Below are positions 54,801 to 64,000 of a DNA stretch of 64,000 nucleotides, one piece after another. The stretch comes from Paenibacillus rhizovicinus. Its GTDB lineage: Bacteria > Bacillota > Bacilli > Paenibacillales > Paenibacillaceae. A program made the translations under genes and the position numbers. Within the stretch, counting starts at the first letter, position 1. Every line of letters begins with the position of its first letter. The notes below the pieces were generated by a model. That model saw only the letters and a program-made list of their open reading frames with translations, ran no database searches and had not been told where the DNA came from. The stretch is taken from contig NZ_CP048287.1 in the NCBI RefSeq assembly GCF_010365285.1, positions 62,001-126,000 on the forward strand. The letters run 5' to 3'.

Positions 54801-54925
54801 GGGTGTTGGTTTAGAGACGTATGCTAGTTTATTCAATTACGGAACCTTACGGTAAGAAGGATAATCTGAGAATCTTCAGTCCGATCAAATCCCCACGCAT
54901 TCCGATAAAAACAGGCAGAGGAAAG

Positions 54926-56752
54926 ATGACGGTGACTTACGAACGCTTAATTTACCGCATGTCCATCCGAACCAAGTTGTTTCTGATGTTGCTCTTCTTT
55001 CTTTGTCTCCCGTCATTCGTTTTTGGTTTTCTCTGGTTTGAGAAGTCCACCAAGACGTTGGAGGATAATGCGATCCAATATAGCGAAACGTTAAACAATC
55101 AGGTGAATGACAGAATGGAAATTTACTTTCAGGAAATTAGGCGGATAACGCTCCCCCTGATCTCCAACCCGTTGACCCAAAAAATGATCTCGGCGGGTCC
55201 CAGTGCTGATAATTATGATAGATACAGCTTGGCCTTACCGTTACAGGACGAACTGTTCCCTTCAATCTTACTGGGACGGTCTGATATTCTCTCCCTGTCC
55301 ATTGTATCCGACAGCGGACTTGTCGCTTCCAATCTCAGTGTGCTGTCCGCCAAAGAGCGTTTCCCGGCATACGATAGGCGAATTAAAGAGAATGGCGACT
55401 ACCAGCTGATGGGCTTTACCCGTGTTTATGGCGTTCCGGTCCTGACGCTGGCCATGAAGTTCTACGATACTATTACGTACCGCAATAGCGGTATTGTGAT
55501 TATAGACATCAAACTGTCTGAGATAGCGGGATTAAGCAGAGGCGTGAAACTTGGAAGTTCAGGATATATCCGGATCACAGATTCGGACGGTCAAATCATC
55601 TATGATCCCGATTCGTCCAAATGGGGAACCTATATTTCCGCCAAGCTGCTGCATAAGTTCGATACAAAGCTAAAAGGCGGTTTTACGGAGCATACGTCAA
55701 GAGGGAAGCTTCTGATCAATTATCTTCATTCGAATATTACGGGACTTAATATCTATTCTCAAGTGCCGATTCGCGAACTTGTCGGAGGACTTATCTATTT
55801 CCGATCGATAACCGCAGGCATAAGTTTGATGCTGATTGTGTTAGCGCTTTTCTTATTGGGATGGTTCTCATTATCGCTGACCAAAAGGATTATTGCACTG
55901 CAGAGGCTAATGAAACGGGCTGAATTGGGCGATTTCAGTGTATACGCTTCTTATGGGGGAAGCTTCCATGAGCTGGATAGTCTTCATCACAGCTTCAATG
56001 CGATGATCAGCGAAATCAGACGGCTGGTTGAAGTCGTGCATAAATCCGAGCTCAAAGAGAAAGAAATGCAAATCGTTCATCGTGAGTCCATGTACCGATC
56101 GATGCAAGCTCAGATCAATCCGCATTTTCTGTACAACACGCTGGAGCTGATCAACTCGTACGCAATTGTGGAAGGGGTCATGCCAATCAGCAAAATGGCC
56201 TCGGCACTCGCCCACATTTTTCGATATAGTATCGGAAATTCAGGGAGAGAGGTGGCGCTTACTGAAGAGCTGAACTATATAGAAACCTATTTCACGATCC
56301 TAACTGAGCGTTATCCTCATTTCTCGAATGAAGTACATGTCGGAGATCAGGATGCTCCAAAGGTGCGTGCGCTCCGGCTGATGATCCAGCCCATTGTAGA
56401 GAATGCGTTTAAACATGGCTACGAGAATCACAAGTTGAGGCCGACCTACATTGGCATTCGCGGCATTCCCGAGGGTGACGCTTATGTGCTGGAAATTCGT
56501 GATCGCGGGGGGGGCATGGAAGACGCGCGTAAAAATAAGATCAACGAGGCGTTGATGCTTACCTGGGATCGTGAAGTGAACGCGGATGGCATAACGCAGA
56601 TGGATTCAATCGGCTTATGGAACGTACACAGCAGATTGCGGCTAACTTTCGGCGCGGCATACGGCATTGAAATTGCAGAATCAAACACAACCGGAACTGT
56701 TATCAAGATGCGGCTGCCGTATGCGTCCGAATTGCCATCGGAGGCAGGATAA
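54926..56752 (+). CDS. sensor histidine kinase, YesM type
   Basis: A 608-residue kinase: two membrane helices (about 17-36 and 295-317) flank an extracellular sensor; then HAMP-like region, the His-box INPHFLYNTLEL (H about 398), and a C-terminal ATPase with IVENAFKHGYEN and DRGGGM. Likely senses an extracellular saccharide. ATG 54926 is directly after AGAGGAAAG; GTG 54932 has better spacing. The response regulator follows directly. Confidence 0.88.
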   Translation: MTVTYERLIYRMSIRTKLFLMLLFFLCLPSFVFGFLWFEKSTKTLEDNAIQYSETLNNQVNDRMEIYFQEIRRITLPLISNPLTQKMISAGPSADNYDRYSLALPLQDELFPSILLGRSDILSLSIVSDSGLVASNLSVLSAKERFPAYDRRIKENGDYQLMGFTRVYGVPVLTLAMKFYDTITYRNSGIVIIDIKLSEIAGLSRGVKLGSSGYIRITDSDGQIIYDPDSSKWGTYISAKLLHKFDTKLKGGFTEHTSRGKLLINYLHSNITGLNIYSQVPIRELVGGLIYFRSITAGISLMLIVLALFLLGWFSLSLTKRIIALQRLMKRAELGDFSVYASYGGSFHELDSLHHSFNAMISEIRRLVEVVHKSELKEKEMQIVHRESMYRSMQAQINPHFLYNTLELINSYAIVEGVMPISKMASALAHIFRYSIGNSGREVALTEELNYIETYFTILTERYPHFSNEVHVGDQDAPKVRALRLMIQPIVENAFKHGYENHKLRPTYIGIRGIPEGDAYVLEIRDRGGGMEDARKNKINEALMLTWDREVNADGITQMDSIGLWNVHSRLRLTFGAAYGIEIAESNTTGTVIKMRLPYASELPSEAG

Positions 56753-56753
56753 A

Positions 56754-57797
56754 GTGAGGTATAACGTTGTGATCGTCGACGACGAACCGATGATCAAGAA
56801 AAGCTTGACTAAAATCATAGACAGCAGCGGAGAGTTCATCGTTTGCGGTGAAGCCGAAGACGGAAAAGAGGCGCTGGAACTTGTACAAAGGCTTAACCCT
56901 CATCTTTTGTTTACAGATATCTACATGCCTGTTATGGATGGCATGGAATTGATCGAAGCCGTTCGGGTTAGCGGTTATCAGACCGAAATCGTCGTCTTGT
57001 CGGGGTTTGCAGAATTCGATTACGCGAAGCGCATGCTGCCGCACCGCATCGCCGAGTATTTGCTGAAGCCGGTTAACCCCTACGATGTGATGCGGCTTCT
57101 GACATGGCTTGCCGACACCTTTAAGACAAGAGAGGTGAAGGAGGCTTTCAACGAAACGTGGTTATGGCGATGCCGCACGGACGGCCGCAGAATTGCCGAA
57201 AAGCTCTGGCGTCTTGATGAGAGCGGATATCTTCAGCTACTAGGGGAAATCTGCGCCGATATGAATAAGCTGGCTCTGACAGGTGCGGAATACAAGACGT
57301 ATGGGGAGCAACTGCTGGCCGTTATTGCCGGAGAGTTAGCTGAGATCAGCGGAGGAAACAACAAACGACCGGCCATCAGTTTACGGCTATCCGCGGTTCA
57401 GAACGAAGAACTGCAGGCGGAAATGAAACAAAATTTAGTACGCGCCGCTGAGGAACTCCGAAATCTGAGAAAATGGAATCAGCAATATTCCATCCGTCAG
57501 GCCATCTCCTATATGGACAACCATTATAGCGATCCCGAACTCTCGCTTGAGCGTACGGCGGAAGCTGCTCGCATATCTCCATCCTATTTAAGCCGCTTCT
57601 TCAAGGAAACGACGGGCGTAACATTTATTCATTACTTGTCGCGACTGCGGCTGGAAAAAGCTGCGGAGATGCTGCGAACCACGTTATTGAAAACGCACGA
57701 AATAGCCGCTTTAGCCGGATATATGGATTATCCCCATTTTTCCAAGACTTTCAAAAAAATGTATGGCGTTTCCCCTGTTGAGTATCGAAAACTGTAA
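56754..57797 (+). CDS. AraC-type response regulator, YesN type
   Basis: A 347-residue regulator. Receiver domain with D9, D10 and phospho-acceptor D55 (LLFTDIYMPVMDG); long linker; C-terminal AraC-type double HTH (PELSLERTAEAARISPSYLSRFF, then IAALAGYMDYPHFSKTFKK). GTG start one base after the kinase stop, with GGAGGCAGG upstream. It should activate the transport genes at 57.9 kb. Confidence 0.9.
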   Translation: MRYNVVIVDDEPMIKKSLTKIIDSSGEFIVCGEAEDGKEALELVQRLNPHLLFTDIYMPVMDGMELIEAVRVSGYQTEIVVLSGFAEFDYAKRMLPHRIAEYLLKPVNPYDVMRLLTWLADTFKTREVKEAFNETWLWRCRTDGRRIAEKLWRLDESGYLQLLGEICADMNKLALTGAEYKTYGEQLLAVIAGELAEISGGNNKRPAISLRLSAVQNEELQAEMKQNLVRAAEELRNLRKWNQQYSIRQAISYMDNHYSDPELSLERTAEAARISPSYLSRFFKETTGVTFIHYLSRLRLEKAAEMLRTTLLKTHEIAALAGYMDYPHFSKTFKKMYGVSPVEYRKL

Positions 57798-57913
57798 GCG
57801 GATAGGTTCATAAATACACAAGTTCTCTGGAAAGAACACATGTCTTCCAACTTTGAAAGCGGATACAATCTGATTGCAAGCGTATGTATTATTTATTCTG
57901 AGGGGGATCAAAT

Positions 57914-59620
57914 GTGAGAAAATGGATGAGCATTGTCTTAAGCGTCGCATTGGTGGCAAGCATTATCACCGGGTGCACAACGCAAAAACATGACGCGCAG
58001 AAAAAAGCCGACACGGAGGGTACGAACAAAGCATCAAACACGGGTAACGTGGAAACGGCACAACAGGAGAAGGGTACTACCAACGAATTCGGATGGGCGG
58101 TTCCGGAAAAAACGATCAACATTGACTTCTATGCGGGACAAGATAATCCCGAGAAGCAGAAGCAGGCCCAGGAGATTTTGCAAAAGTGGCTGCTGGACCA
58201 CTTTAACGTCAGGCTTAACGGTATCTACTATGACGTCAATGTGGATCAAAAGCTGAATTTGATGCTAGCTTCTGGTGACTATCCGGAAGTAATCACGAAT
58301 TTGAGCGAGGAACAAGCGGCGAGATTCATTTCCCGGGGCAAAGCAGTGGAGCTGACACCGTATATCGACAAGATCGCACCTAATATTCGGAAGAAGCTCG
58401 GCGATTTGTACAAATCATACCTGAACGAAGAAGGCAAGCTATTCTATATACCGAAGTTTTTTGACGCCGGTCCTTTCGCCGATTTTTCGGCGCATATCCG
58501 CTATGACTGGTGGAAGGAGCTGGGATCGCCAGTTATCAATACGCCCGATGATTATTTCGAGGTTATGAAGAAGATGCAAGCTGCGCATCCGAAGAATGCG
58601 AAAGGCGAGAAAACGTATGCGCTTTCCGGCTTCGATATGAGCGGATGGGGCAATATTTTCGGTATGTTGAACGGGATCTGGGGACTTAAGGACGGCTACA
58701 AGGAAGAGAACGGGAATCTAGTTCACTGGATTAACACGCCGGAAGGACTGGAAATGACGAAGTACATTAACCGGTACAATGTCGAAGGGCTCCTCGATCC
58801 AGATATGTTCATCAATAAGTATGACGATTGGAAAGCGAAGTTTTCCAATGAACGGATCATGGGCGAGCTGGGTCCATGGTGGGTTAGCTGGAACGCCGGC
58901 CACGAGGTCTGGCAGAAGAGCGATCCCCACTGGACGGACGAGAAACGGTATGTCCAAATTTCCATTAAAGCGCCGAGTGCGGAAAAAGCGTATTTGTCAC
59001 CGCAAAATCGACGCGGAGGCCTATATACCATTATTACAGACAAGGCGAAGGACCCGGAAGCAATTATGAAATGGCTGAATTTCGCTATTACCGATACAGG
59101 GAGCATGATTACCGGCTGGGGACCGCCAAACCTAGAAGAATCCCTATGGACGTACAAGGATGGTAAATTTACGTACACCGAAGGGCCAAAGAAGAAGATG
59201 CTGGACGGCAATTTCGACTTCACCCTGACGGAAAAACTGGGGACGACCCGCTTCTCGCTTTCCCAATCCAAAGGCGCAGTAGTAAGTAACGGCGAGTCTT
59301 ACTTTCCCTACGCTTACGACGCATACTTCAACAAATTCAATAAGTGGCGCGCCATGATGGATCAAAATTTGAAGGAAACGGTTTTTGACAATACCCTCCA
59401 GTCCATCACGATTCCGCCGACGAGCGATCTTGGAACCAAGGACCAGCAAATTACCGATGCGCTTAACGCCGGGTGGGCGAAGGCCGTCTTGAGCAAGTCA
59501 CCAGAAGAATGCGAAAAAGCGTTTATGGAACTGCGCGACAAAGTGAACAAGATGGGCATGCACGACCTTGAAAAATACCGGACGGAGGTTTATCAACAGC
59601 GCCTCAAGACTTGGAAATAA
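57914..59620 (+). CDS. extracellular sugar-binding lipoprotein of an LplABC-type ABC importer
   Basis: A 568-residue lipoprotein: signal 1-20 and lipobox IITGC (C21). Family pattern of LplA-like proteins with INIDFYAG near the start, NLMLASGDYPEVIT, YIPKFFDAG, and a long C-terminal domain. GTG start with GAGGGGGATC upstream. The two permease genes follow. It probably binds an oligosaccharide released by a secreted hydrolase. Confidence 0.88.
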   Translation: MRKWMSIVLSVALVASIITGCTTQKHDAQKKADTEGTNKASNTGNVETAQQEKGTTNEFGWAVPEKTINIDFYAGQDNPEKQKQAQEILQKWLLDHFNVRLNGIYYDVNVDQKLNLMLASGDYPEVITNLSEEQAARFISRGKAVELTPYIDKIAPNIRKKLGDLYKSYLNEEGKLFYIPKFFDAGPFADFSAHIRYDWWKELGSPVINTPDDYFEVMKKMQAAHPKNAKGEKTYALSGFDMSGWGNIFGMLNGIWGLKDGYKEENGNLVHWINTPEGLEMTKYINRYNVEGLLDPDMFINKYDDWKAKFSNERIMGELGPWWVSWNAGHEVWQKSDPHWTDEKRYVQISIKAPSAEKAYLSPQNRRGGLYTIITDKAKDPEAIMKWLNFAITDTGSMITGWGPPNLEESLWTYKDGKFTYTEGPKKKMLDGNFDFTLTEKLGTTRFSLSQSKGAVVSNGESYFPYAYDAYFNKFNKWRAMMDQNLKETVFDNTLQSITIPPTSDLGTKDQQITDALNAGWAKAVLSKSPEECEKAFMELRDKVNKMGMHDLEKYRTEVYQQRLKTWK

Positions 59621-59690
59621 ACTTTAACAAGGAGATGGAGAGGCATTGCCCTCCTTCTTCCTTTATTTCTATGCGTATCGGAGGAGCGAC

Positions 59691-60656
59691 ATGGCAAATA
59701 GAGTGATGCAAGAAGCTTTTCAGGTATCGAAACGGGGAGATACCCGGTGGAATCGCTTGAGGCGAACTTTCCTGAGGGAGAGGCAATTGTGGCTGATTGC
59801 CATCCCATTGATCGCATGGGTATTGTTATTCAGCTACTATCCGATGTATGGACTCTATATGGCTTTCGTCGATTACTTACCCGGACAAAATCTATTGACG
59901 AGTCACTGGGTGGGGACGGAGCACTTTAAGGCGTTCTTCAATTCCCCAGATTTCGGAATCATTATGAGAAATACACTCGCCATAAGTGGCCTTAACATCT
60001 TGTTTGGGTTCCCGGCGCCCATCCTGCTGGCGATTCTGCTGAATGAACTGCGAAGCCGTAAGTTCAGACGCATCGTGCAGACGGTCTCATACCTGCCATA
60101 TTTTATATCCTGGGTGGTCGTGGCAAGCATTCTGTTTATGCTGCTCGGGAACGAGGGCATAGTTAATCAACTGATGCTTCATTTGGGGTGGATCGATACA
60201 CCTGTTTCTTTCCTGGGTGAAGGAAAATATTTCTGGAGCATCATAACCGCCTCAAATATTTGGAAAGACGTGGGCTGGTCGACCATTATTTATTTATCGG
60301 CGATCGCGGGCATCGACACCGAGCAATACGAGGCAGGCAAGGTAGACGGTCTCGGGCGATTCGGAGCAGTATGGCATATCACACTGCCCGGAATCCGGAC
60401 GACGATCGTTCTTCTCTGGATTCTCGGCATCGGCGGTATACTGAATGCAGGATTCGAGCAGCAACTGTTAATCGGCAATGATCAGACGCGGGAATATCAT
60501 GAAGTTTTAGACACATATGCCTACCGTTACGGCATCCAGCTCGGAAATTATTCGTACGGGGTTGCGATCGGACTATTGAAATCGGTGGTCGCGCTTTTGC
60601 TTGTGTTTAGCGCCAATCATTTAGCACGGAAAACGCTGGACACTTCCATTTTCTGA
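59691..60656 (+). CDS. LplB-type sugar ABC permease
   Basis: A 321-residue permease with six membrane helices and the EAA loop EQYEAGKVDGLGRFGAVW. Starts at ATG 59691 after GGAGGAGCG; the longer frame upstream is not supported by an SD. Works with the binding protein and the next permease; the ATPase is probably encoded elsewhere and shared (MsmX/UgpC type). Confidence 0.9.
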   Translation: MANRVMQEAFQVSKRGDTRWNRLRRTFLRERQLWLIAIPLIAWVLLFSYYPMYGLYMAFVDYLPGQNLLTSHWVGTEHFKAFFNSPDFGIIMRNTLAISGLNILFGFPAPILLAILLNELRSRKFRRIVQTVSYLPYFISWVVVASILFMLLGNEGIVNQLMLHLGWIDTPVSFLGEGKYFWSIITASNIWKDVGWSTIIYLSAIAGIDTEQYEAGKVDGLGRFGAVWHITLPGIRTTIVLLWILGIGGILNAGFEQQLLIGNDQTREYHEVLDTYAYRYGIQLGNYSYGVAIGLLKSVVALLLVFSANHLARKTLDTSIF

Positions 60657-60673
60657 GATCGGAGGCAGAATCC

Positions 60674-61570
60674 ATGCCGCAATTGTTTACGAATTCGGCT
60701 CTTCGCCATCGGCTGTTCGATATTGCCAATGTGGTTTTCATGCTTATTTTCTCCTTTATTATTCTATACCCGTTTGTTAACCTGATCGCGCTTTCGTTGA
60801 ATGATGGCACCGATGCCGCCAGAGGTGGCATATATTTCTACCCCAGGGTATTCAGCCTCGATTCCTATAAACTGCTATTGCAGAACCAAAAGCTACTCGA
60901 TGGAATACTGATTTCAATTCTCAGGGTTGTCGTGGGAACGTTTAGCTGCCTGTGTGCCACCGGATTGCTGGCCTATATCGTCACGATCAGGACATTCTCG
61001 GGTAGAAAGTTTCTCCGTCTGCTATTTCTGGTCACGATGTACTTCAGCGGCGGTCTGATTCCTAGTTACCTCCTGATCCTCAGCCTGCACATGACAAACA
61101 CGTTCTCGGTCTATTGGATTCCTTCGTTGATCAACGTATACTTCATGCTGATTATCGCGTCGTATATGCAAAATCTTCCTGATTCCGTGTCCGAGTCAGC
61201 CCGCATGGACGGCGCTAGCGAGCTGGGGATTTATTTCCGGATTATCTTCCCTATGTCGCTGCCAGTATTTTCCGCTACCGCCGTGTTCAGCGCCGTCGGT
61301 CACTGGAACTCTTGGTTCGACGTCGTCCTGTACAATTCGAGCGGGGAGTGGGATACGCTTCAGGTGTACCTGACGCGCATGCTACTCGAGGTAGAAGCGC
61401 TGCAGACGATACGAGACCAGGAGCAATTACATGCAATGATCGGCAAGGTATCGCCCGTGACGCTGCGCGCTGCTACTACGATCGTTGTCACGCTGCCGAT
61501 CGCTATGGTTTATCCTTTTCTACAGAAATATTTTGTCGGCGGGATCACGCTTGGCGCGGTGAAAGGATAA
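60674..61570 (+). CDS. LplC-type sugar ABC permease
   Basis: A 298-residue permease with six helices and EAA loop ESARMDGASELGIYFRI. ATG 60674 with ATCGGAGGCAG upstream, 17 bases after the previous gene. The 195 bases after it hold no gene. Confidence 0.9.
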   Translation: MPQLFTNSALRHRLFDIANVVFMLIFSFIILYPFVNLIALSLNDGTDAARGGIYFYPRVFSLDSYKLLLQNQKLLDGILISILRVVVGTFSCLCATGLLAYIVTIRTFSGRKFLRLLFLVTMYFSGGLIPSYLLILSLHMTNTFSVYWIPSLINVYFMLIIASYMQNLPDSVSESARMDGASELGIYFRIIFPMSLPVFSATAVFSAVGHWNSWFDVVLYNSSGEWDTLQVYLTRMLLEVEALQTIRDQEQLHAMIGKVSPVTLRAATTIVVTLPIAMVYPFLQKYFVGGITLGAVKG

Positions 61571-61766
61571 TTGTGGAGCCCGCCATCGTGGCGGACGCTA
61601 TCAGCCCTTCCTCGAAGAAGTTAATAACGGATAAGCGATATTAATAACTGCACGTAGGCTTTGAGCGAGCGATTGACTATAAATTAATTAGGGCTTGCTG
61701 AACCACGGTCGAGCGAGTGATGTCAGTGTGATGATATTCTGGATTTTAGAGGGGAGAGTAACGCCA

Positions 61767-62816
61767 ATGACGGACCGACGATATCAAGTTGCATTCATAG
61801 GCTGTGGGGGAAGAGCGAGGGAGCATGCGCCTGCGTTCGTTGCGGATTCACGCTGTCGTGTTTCAGCTCTGGTGGATCTGAACGCCGAAGCGGCGGAGAA
61901 CTTGAAGCGCGATTTCAGCTTTGATGCTGACGTTTACACCGACTACCGAAAAATGCTTGAGGAACAAAAGCCCGATATTGCCGTGATCACGCTCTGGACC
62001 CCGCTGCACTTGCCGGTTTTCAGAGATTGCGTGGAGGCAGGGGTGCGGGCCGTATTGTCCGAGAAACCGATGGCGCCGACTTGGGGCGATAGCCTGGAAA
62101 TGGCATCGATTGCGGAGCGTACAGGTTGTCAATTAACATTCTGCCACCAACGCAGATTCGCTTCCGGCAATCGGCAAGTGCGGGAATGGATCCGGCAAGA
62201 GGTGTTTGGAGATATCTTACGAATGGACTTGTACTCCTGGCCGAACTTGTTGGATTGCGGCACGCACACAATCGATCAGGCGCTCAGTTTCCTGAGCGAA
62301 GCGGAAGCGGAATGGGTGCTCGGCGCCGTCGACGCTTCAGATCCCCTAGAGTGGTTCAACGTGAAAGCGGAAACGATGGCATTCGGAACGATTGCATTAC
62401 GAAGCGGGGTAAGGGCGACGCTGTCTGTAGGAGTTCCAGGGGCCGACATGGGCGCCGGCGTACGGCTGTTCGGCACGAAAGGCTTTATCGAGGTCGGATG
62501 GGACGGCGAGATCGGCAAGTATGTCCTCTATGACGAACCGGCAAGGAAGCTGGAAGTTCCGGAACCGAAGCCGGGGGAACAGATGGTCGGCGTTGTCCGC
62601 AACGCCGTCGATTGTCTTGTAACGGGGGAAGAACCGGAACTATCTTACAAGAAAGCGCTTCGAGCGACGGAAATCATTTTCGCCTTCTATGAATCGGTTC
62701 GCCAAAGAGGCCGGATAAGTCTTCCGCTATACGACTTATACGGCGTCACGGACAACCCGTTTGTCTCGATGCTCGAATCCGGTGAACTCGGAAGGAGACA
62801 ATCGAATGCCGAATAA
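61767..62816 (+). CDS. Gfo/Idh/MocA-family oxidoreductase
   Basis: A 349-residue NAD(P)-dependent dehydrogenase: Rossmann FIGCGGRAREH at 10-20 and SEKPM (about 97-101) with the catalytic Lys. Acts on sugars or inositol-like polyols. ATG 61767 with GAGGGGAGAG upstream. The 3' end overlaps the next gene. Confidence 0.9.
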   Translation: MTDRRYQVAFIGCGGRAREHAPAFVADSRCRVSALVDLNAEAAENLKRDFSFDADVYTDYRKMLEEQKPDIAVITLWTPLHLPVFRDCVEAGVRAVLSEKPMAPTWGDSLEMASIAERTGCQLTFCHQRRFASGNRQVREWIRQEVFGDILRMDLYSWPNLLDCGTHTIDQALSFLSEAEAEWVLGAVDASDPLEWFNVKAETMAFGTIALRSGVRATLSVGVPGADMGAGVRLFGTKGFIEVGWDGEIGKYVLYDEPARKLEVPEPKPGEQMVGVVRNAVDCLVTGEEPELSYKKALRATEIIFAFYESVRQRGRISLPLYDLYGVTDNPFVSMLESGELGRRQSNAE

Positions 62817-63570
62817 ATTGAAACTCGGCCTAATCGGCATTGTGGAAGAAGAAGCGAAGCGCGACTTCTGGTGCACGATGGGGCGGGTAGCCGGAATCGG
62901 CTATCGCGGCATTGAAGGAGCGGAACAATTGCTCGAAGGTAACGCGGAGGAGAATGTGGCACGGTTCCACTCTCTTGGTTTGCAGGTGCTCACCTGCAGC
63001 GCGAGCCGGGAACTGCTGCGTGAAGATCTGGAGGGCGTGATTTTCCGTGCTCGTCAGCTGCATACCAATCGCGTCACCATCTGGTGGGCACCTTGCGATT
63101 CGGCTGAAAGCATACGAGAGGATATTGAGTTGTATAACACCGCCGGGACCAAGCTGGCCGCCGAAGGAATCAAGCTGTGCTATCATAACCACGATCACGA
63201 ATTTCGCAATGCGTTCGGCGGCGTGACGGCAATGGATTTGCTAGCAGCAGGTACGGATCCAGCGGCATTGTTTTTCGAATTGGATATTGCATGGATTACC
63301 TACGGCGGGGAAGATCCCGCACGGATGTTGCGGAAGTATGCCGGTCGCGTGCCGGCCATTCACGTAAAGGATCTGCACGGACTTGAAAATCAGGAACATC
63401 CATTCACGACCGTCGGTACGGGTATCGTCAAGTTGCGCGAAGCGATATCGACGGCGGCGGATATCGGAACCGAATGGATGGTCGTCGAACAGGATCAGCT
63501 TCGCAACTTAACTGCATTCGAGACGATTACGGCCAGCTATCTTAATTTAAAGGAAGCTGGGTTGATATAA
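62806..63570 (+). CDS. sugar phosphate isomerase/epimerase (TIM barrel)
   Basis: A 254-residue xylose-isomerase-like TIM-barrel protein: LCYHNHDHEF and FFELDIAWI, with IHVKDLHG near the C-terminus, all metal-binding landmarks of the family. ATG 62806 follows GGAAGGAGAC. Partner of the oxidoreductase in sugar conversion. Confidence 0.88.
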   Translation: MPNKLKLGLIGIVEEEAKRDFWCTMGRVAGIGYRGIEGAEQLLEGNAEENVARFHSLGLQVLTCSASRELLREDLEGVIFRARQLHTNRVTIWWAPCDSAESIREDIELYNTAGTKLAAEGIKLCYHNHDHEFRNAFGGVTAMDLLAAGTDPAALFFELDIAWITYGGEDPARMLRKYAGRVPAIHVKDLHGLENQEHPFTTVGTGIVKLREAISTAADIGTEWMVVEQDQLRNLTAFETITASYLNLKEAGLI

Positions 63571-63734
63571 TGGAGGCGAACGCATTCGGTTGGGAAGCCA
63601 GTTGGATATGGGGCGGAGAAGAAGCGAGCCCGCGCAACGAGTGGCAATGCTTTCGAGGAAGAGTTGGGGCTGAAGATGATCCGCAGTCGCCGGATCTGAT
63701 CCCCTCTAGATCTCCGCGTAGGCGGATTGGCTAG
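63570..63734 (+). pseudogene. start of an alpha-L-rhamnosidase-like gene, truncated
   Basis: A 54-residue ORF beginning at the TAATG overlap with the isomerase; ASWIWGGEEASPRNEWQCFR is the usual start of GH78 alpha-rhamnosidases (hundreds of residues). After that the sequence diverges and stops. The rest of the gene is missing, probably by deletion. Confidence 0.6.
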
Positions 63735-63741
63735 GCAGAAA

Positions 63742-63806
63742 GCTGACGTCGGTATTCAACCGGCGTCAGCTTCAGGCTGTCGAGAAAGTCTCGACAGCCT
63801 TTAATT
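63742..63806 (+). terminator. two consecutive hairpins, terminator
   Basis: GCTGACGTCGGT-ATTCA-ACCGGCGTCAGC, then AGGCTGTCGAGA-AAG-TCTCGACAGCCT followed by TTAATT. The second is the better terminator. Confidence 0.7.
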
Positions 63807-63818
63807 CGTTCAAATAAT

Positions 63819-63849
63819 TTAACGCGACACCGCGTTAATATGTTATAAT
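63819..63849 (+). promoter_or_regulatory. promoter with overlapping palindromic operator
   Basis: TTAACGCG-ACAC-CGCGTTAA dyad (63819-63838), then TATAAT (63844-63849). TTAACG may be the -35 with a 19-base spacer. Suggests a repressor or MerR-like control of the gene that begins at 63882. Confidence 0.5.
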
Positions 63850-63881
63850 ATAAATAACATATACGAACGGATGGTGCTGCT

Positions 63882-64000
63882 ATGCTGCGCTCGAACAAAG
63901 AGAAACAGCAGAATTATGAATTGGGCGAGCTGCGGATCTTCTTCCAGATCGTGCTACCACTGTCCTTGCCGGTTATGGCAACGGTCGCGCTGTTCCAGAC
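63882..64000 (+). CDS. partial ORF with permease-like EAA loop; runs off the window
   Basis: The frame reads MLRSNKEKQQ..., then GELRIFFQIVLPLSLPVMAT, which is the EAA-loop region of LplC-type sugar permeases. A permease EAA loop this close to a start codon implies a truncated gene fused to another N-terminus, or a fragment. The window ends here. Confidence 0.4.
   Translation, partial: MLRSNKEKQQNYELGELRIFFQIVLPLSLPVMATVALFQ

Noticed and set aside
1-64000. tRNA, rRNA, CRISPR array, integrase, relaxase or coupling protein
   Set aside because: I looked for these and saw no convincing example in the window.

Overview
The window looks like a Paenibacillaceae genome (Paenibacillus or Cohnella type; inferred from gene content, not proven). 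It has a Gram-positive ICEBs1/Tn916-style conjugation operon, a Spo0E-like phosphatase, strong Shine-Dalgarno (SD) sites with many TTG/GTG starts, and a YesM/YesN plus LplABC-type polysaccharide-use cluster with a GH44 enzyme. About 0-51.5 kb is mobile-element backbone (plasmid or integrative conjugative element, ICE) with cargo. About 52-64 kb is ordinary carbohydrate metabolism. The 51.5-52.1 kb stretch between them is full of gene and IS remnants.

Layout. 0-9.7 kb: conjugation operon in the ICEBs1 order conB-conC-conD-conE-conG-cwlT; relaxase, coupling protein and integrase must lie outside the window. 9.8-12.6 kb: a stand-alone SIR2-domain protein (defence candidate) and a DUF4258/zinc-finger pair that may be a toxin-antitoxin. 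12.6-22 kb: small backbone genes, many with the same extended SD (GGAGGTAATTCG-ATG); two mini-protein genes and a TGT-like gene share a structured leader that seems to bridge SD and start codon; radC; several genes broken by apparent one-base deletions; an IS256 copy with perfect 8-bp target duplication. 22.0-29.3 kb: a 7.3-kb insertion that splits the TGT-like gene and carries an IS256 element, a possible intron-like structured segment and a three-gene McrBC-like restriction system. 29.3-36 kb: the 3' part of the TGT-like gene, an IS110 remnant, a MerR-controlled metal-type operon, a MATE exporter and small membrane proteins.

36-51 kb: replication and maintenance region. A C5-methyltransferase gene (broken), a Rep_3 initiator with about twelve 18-bp iterons, a DndC-like ATP-pyrophosphatase, an LPD1 polyvalent protein, a Spo0E-like phosphatase, two adjacent DNA-binding or partition-like genes, a second initiator (winged helix plus a C-terminal DnaA domain-I-like module) with its own repeat array, three successive promoter-terminator units that look like small RNAs, a putative ssDNA-binding protein, a Toprim/zinc-finger primase, four tandem 20-bp repeats and a nonsense-mutated XRE regulator.

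52-64 kb: GH44 endoglucanase/xyloglucanase, a decayed zinc alcohol dehydrogenase, sensor kinase and AraC-type response regulator, sugar-binding lipoprotein, two permeases, a Gfo/Idh/MocA oxidoreductase, a TIM-barrel isomerase, and the truncated start of a rhamnosidase. The regulators presumably sense a plant polysaccharide fragment, the ABC system imports it, and the last enzymes process the sugar.

All assignments come from reading the sequence and from recalled family motifs; no database search was run. Positions of motifs inside proteins are approximate.
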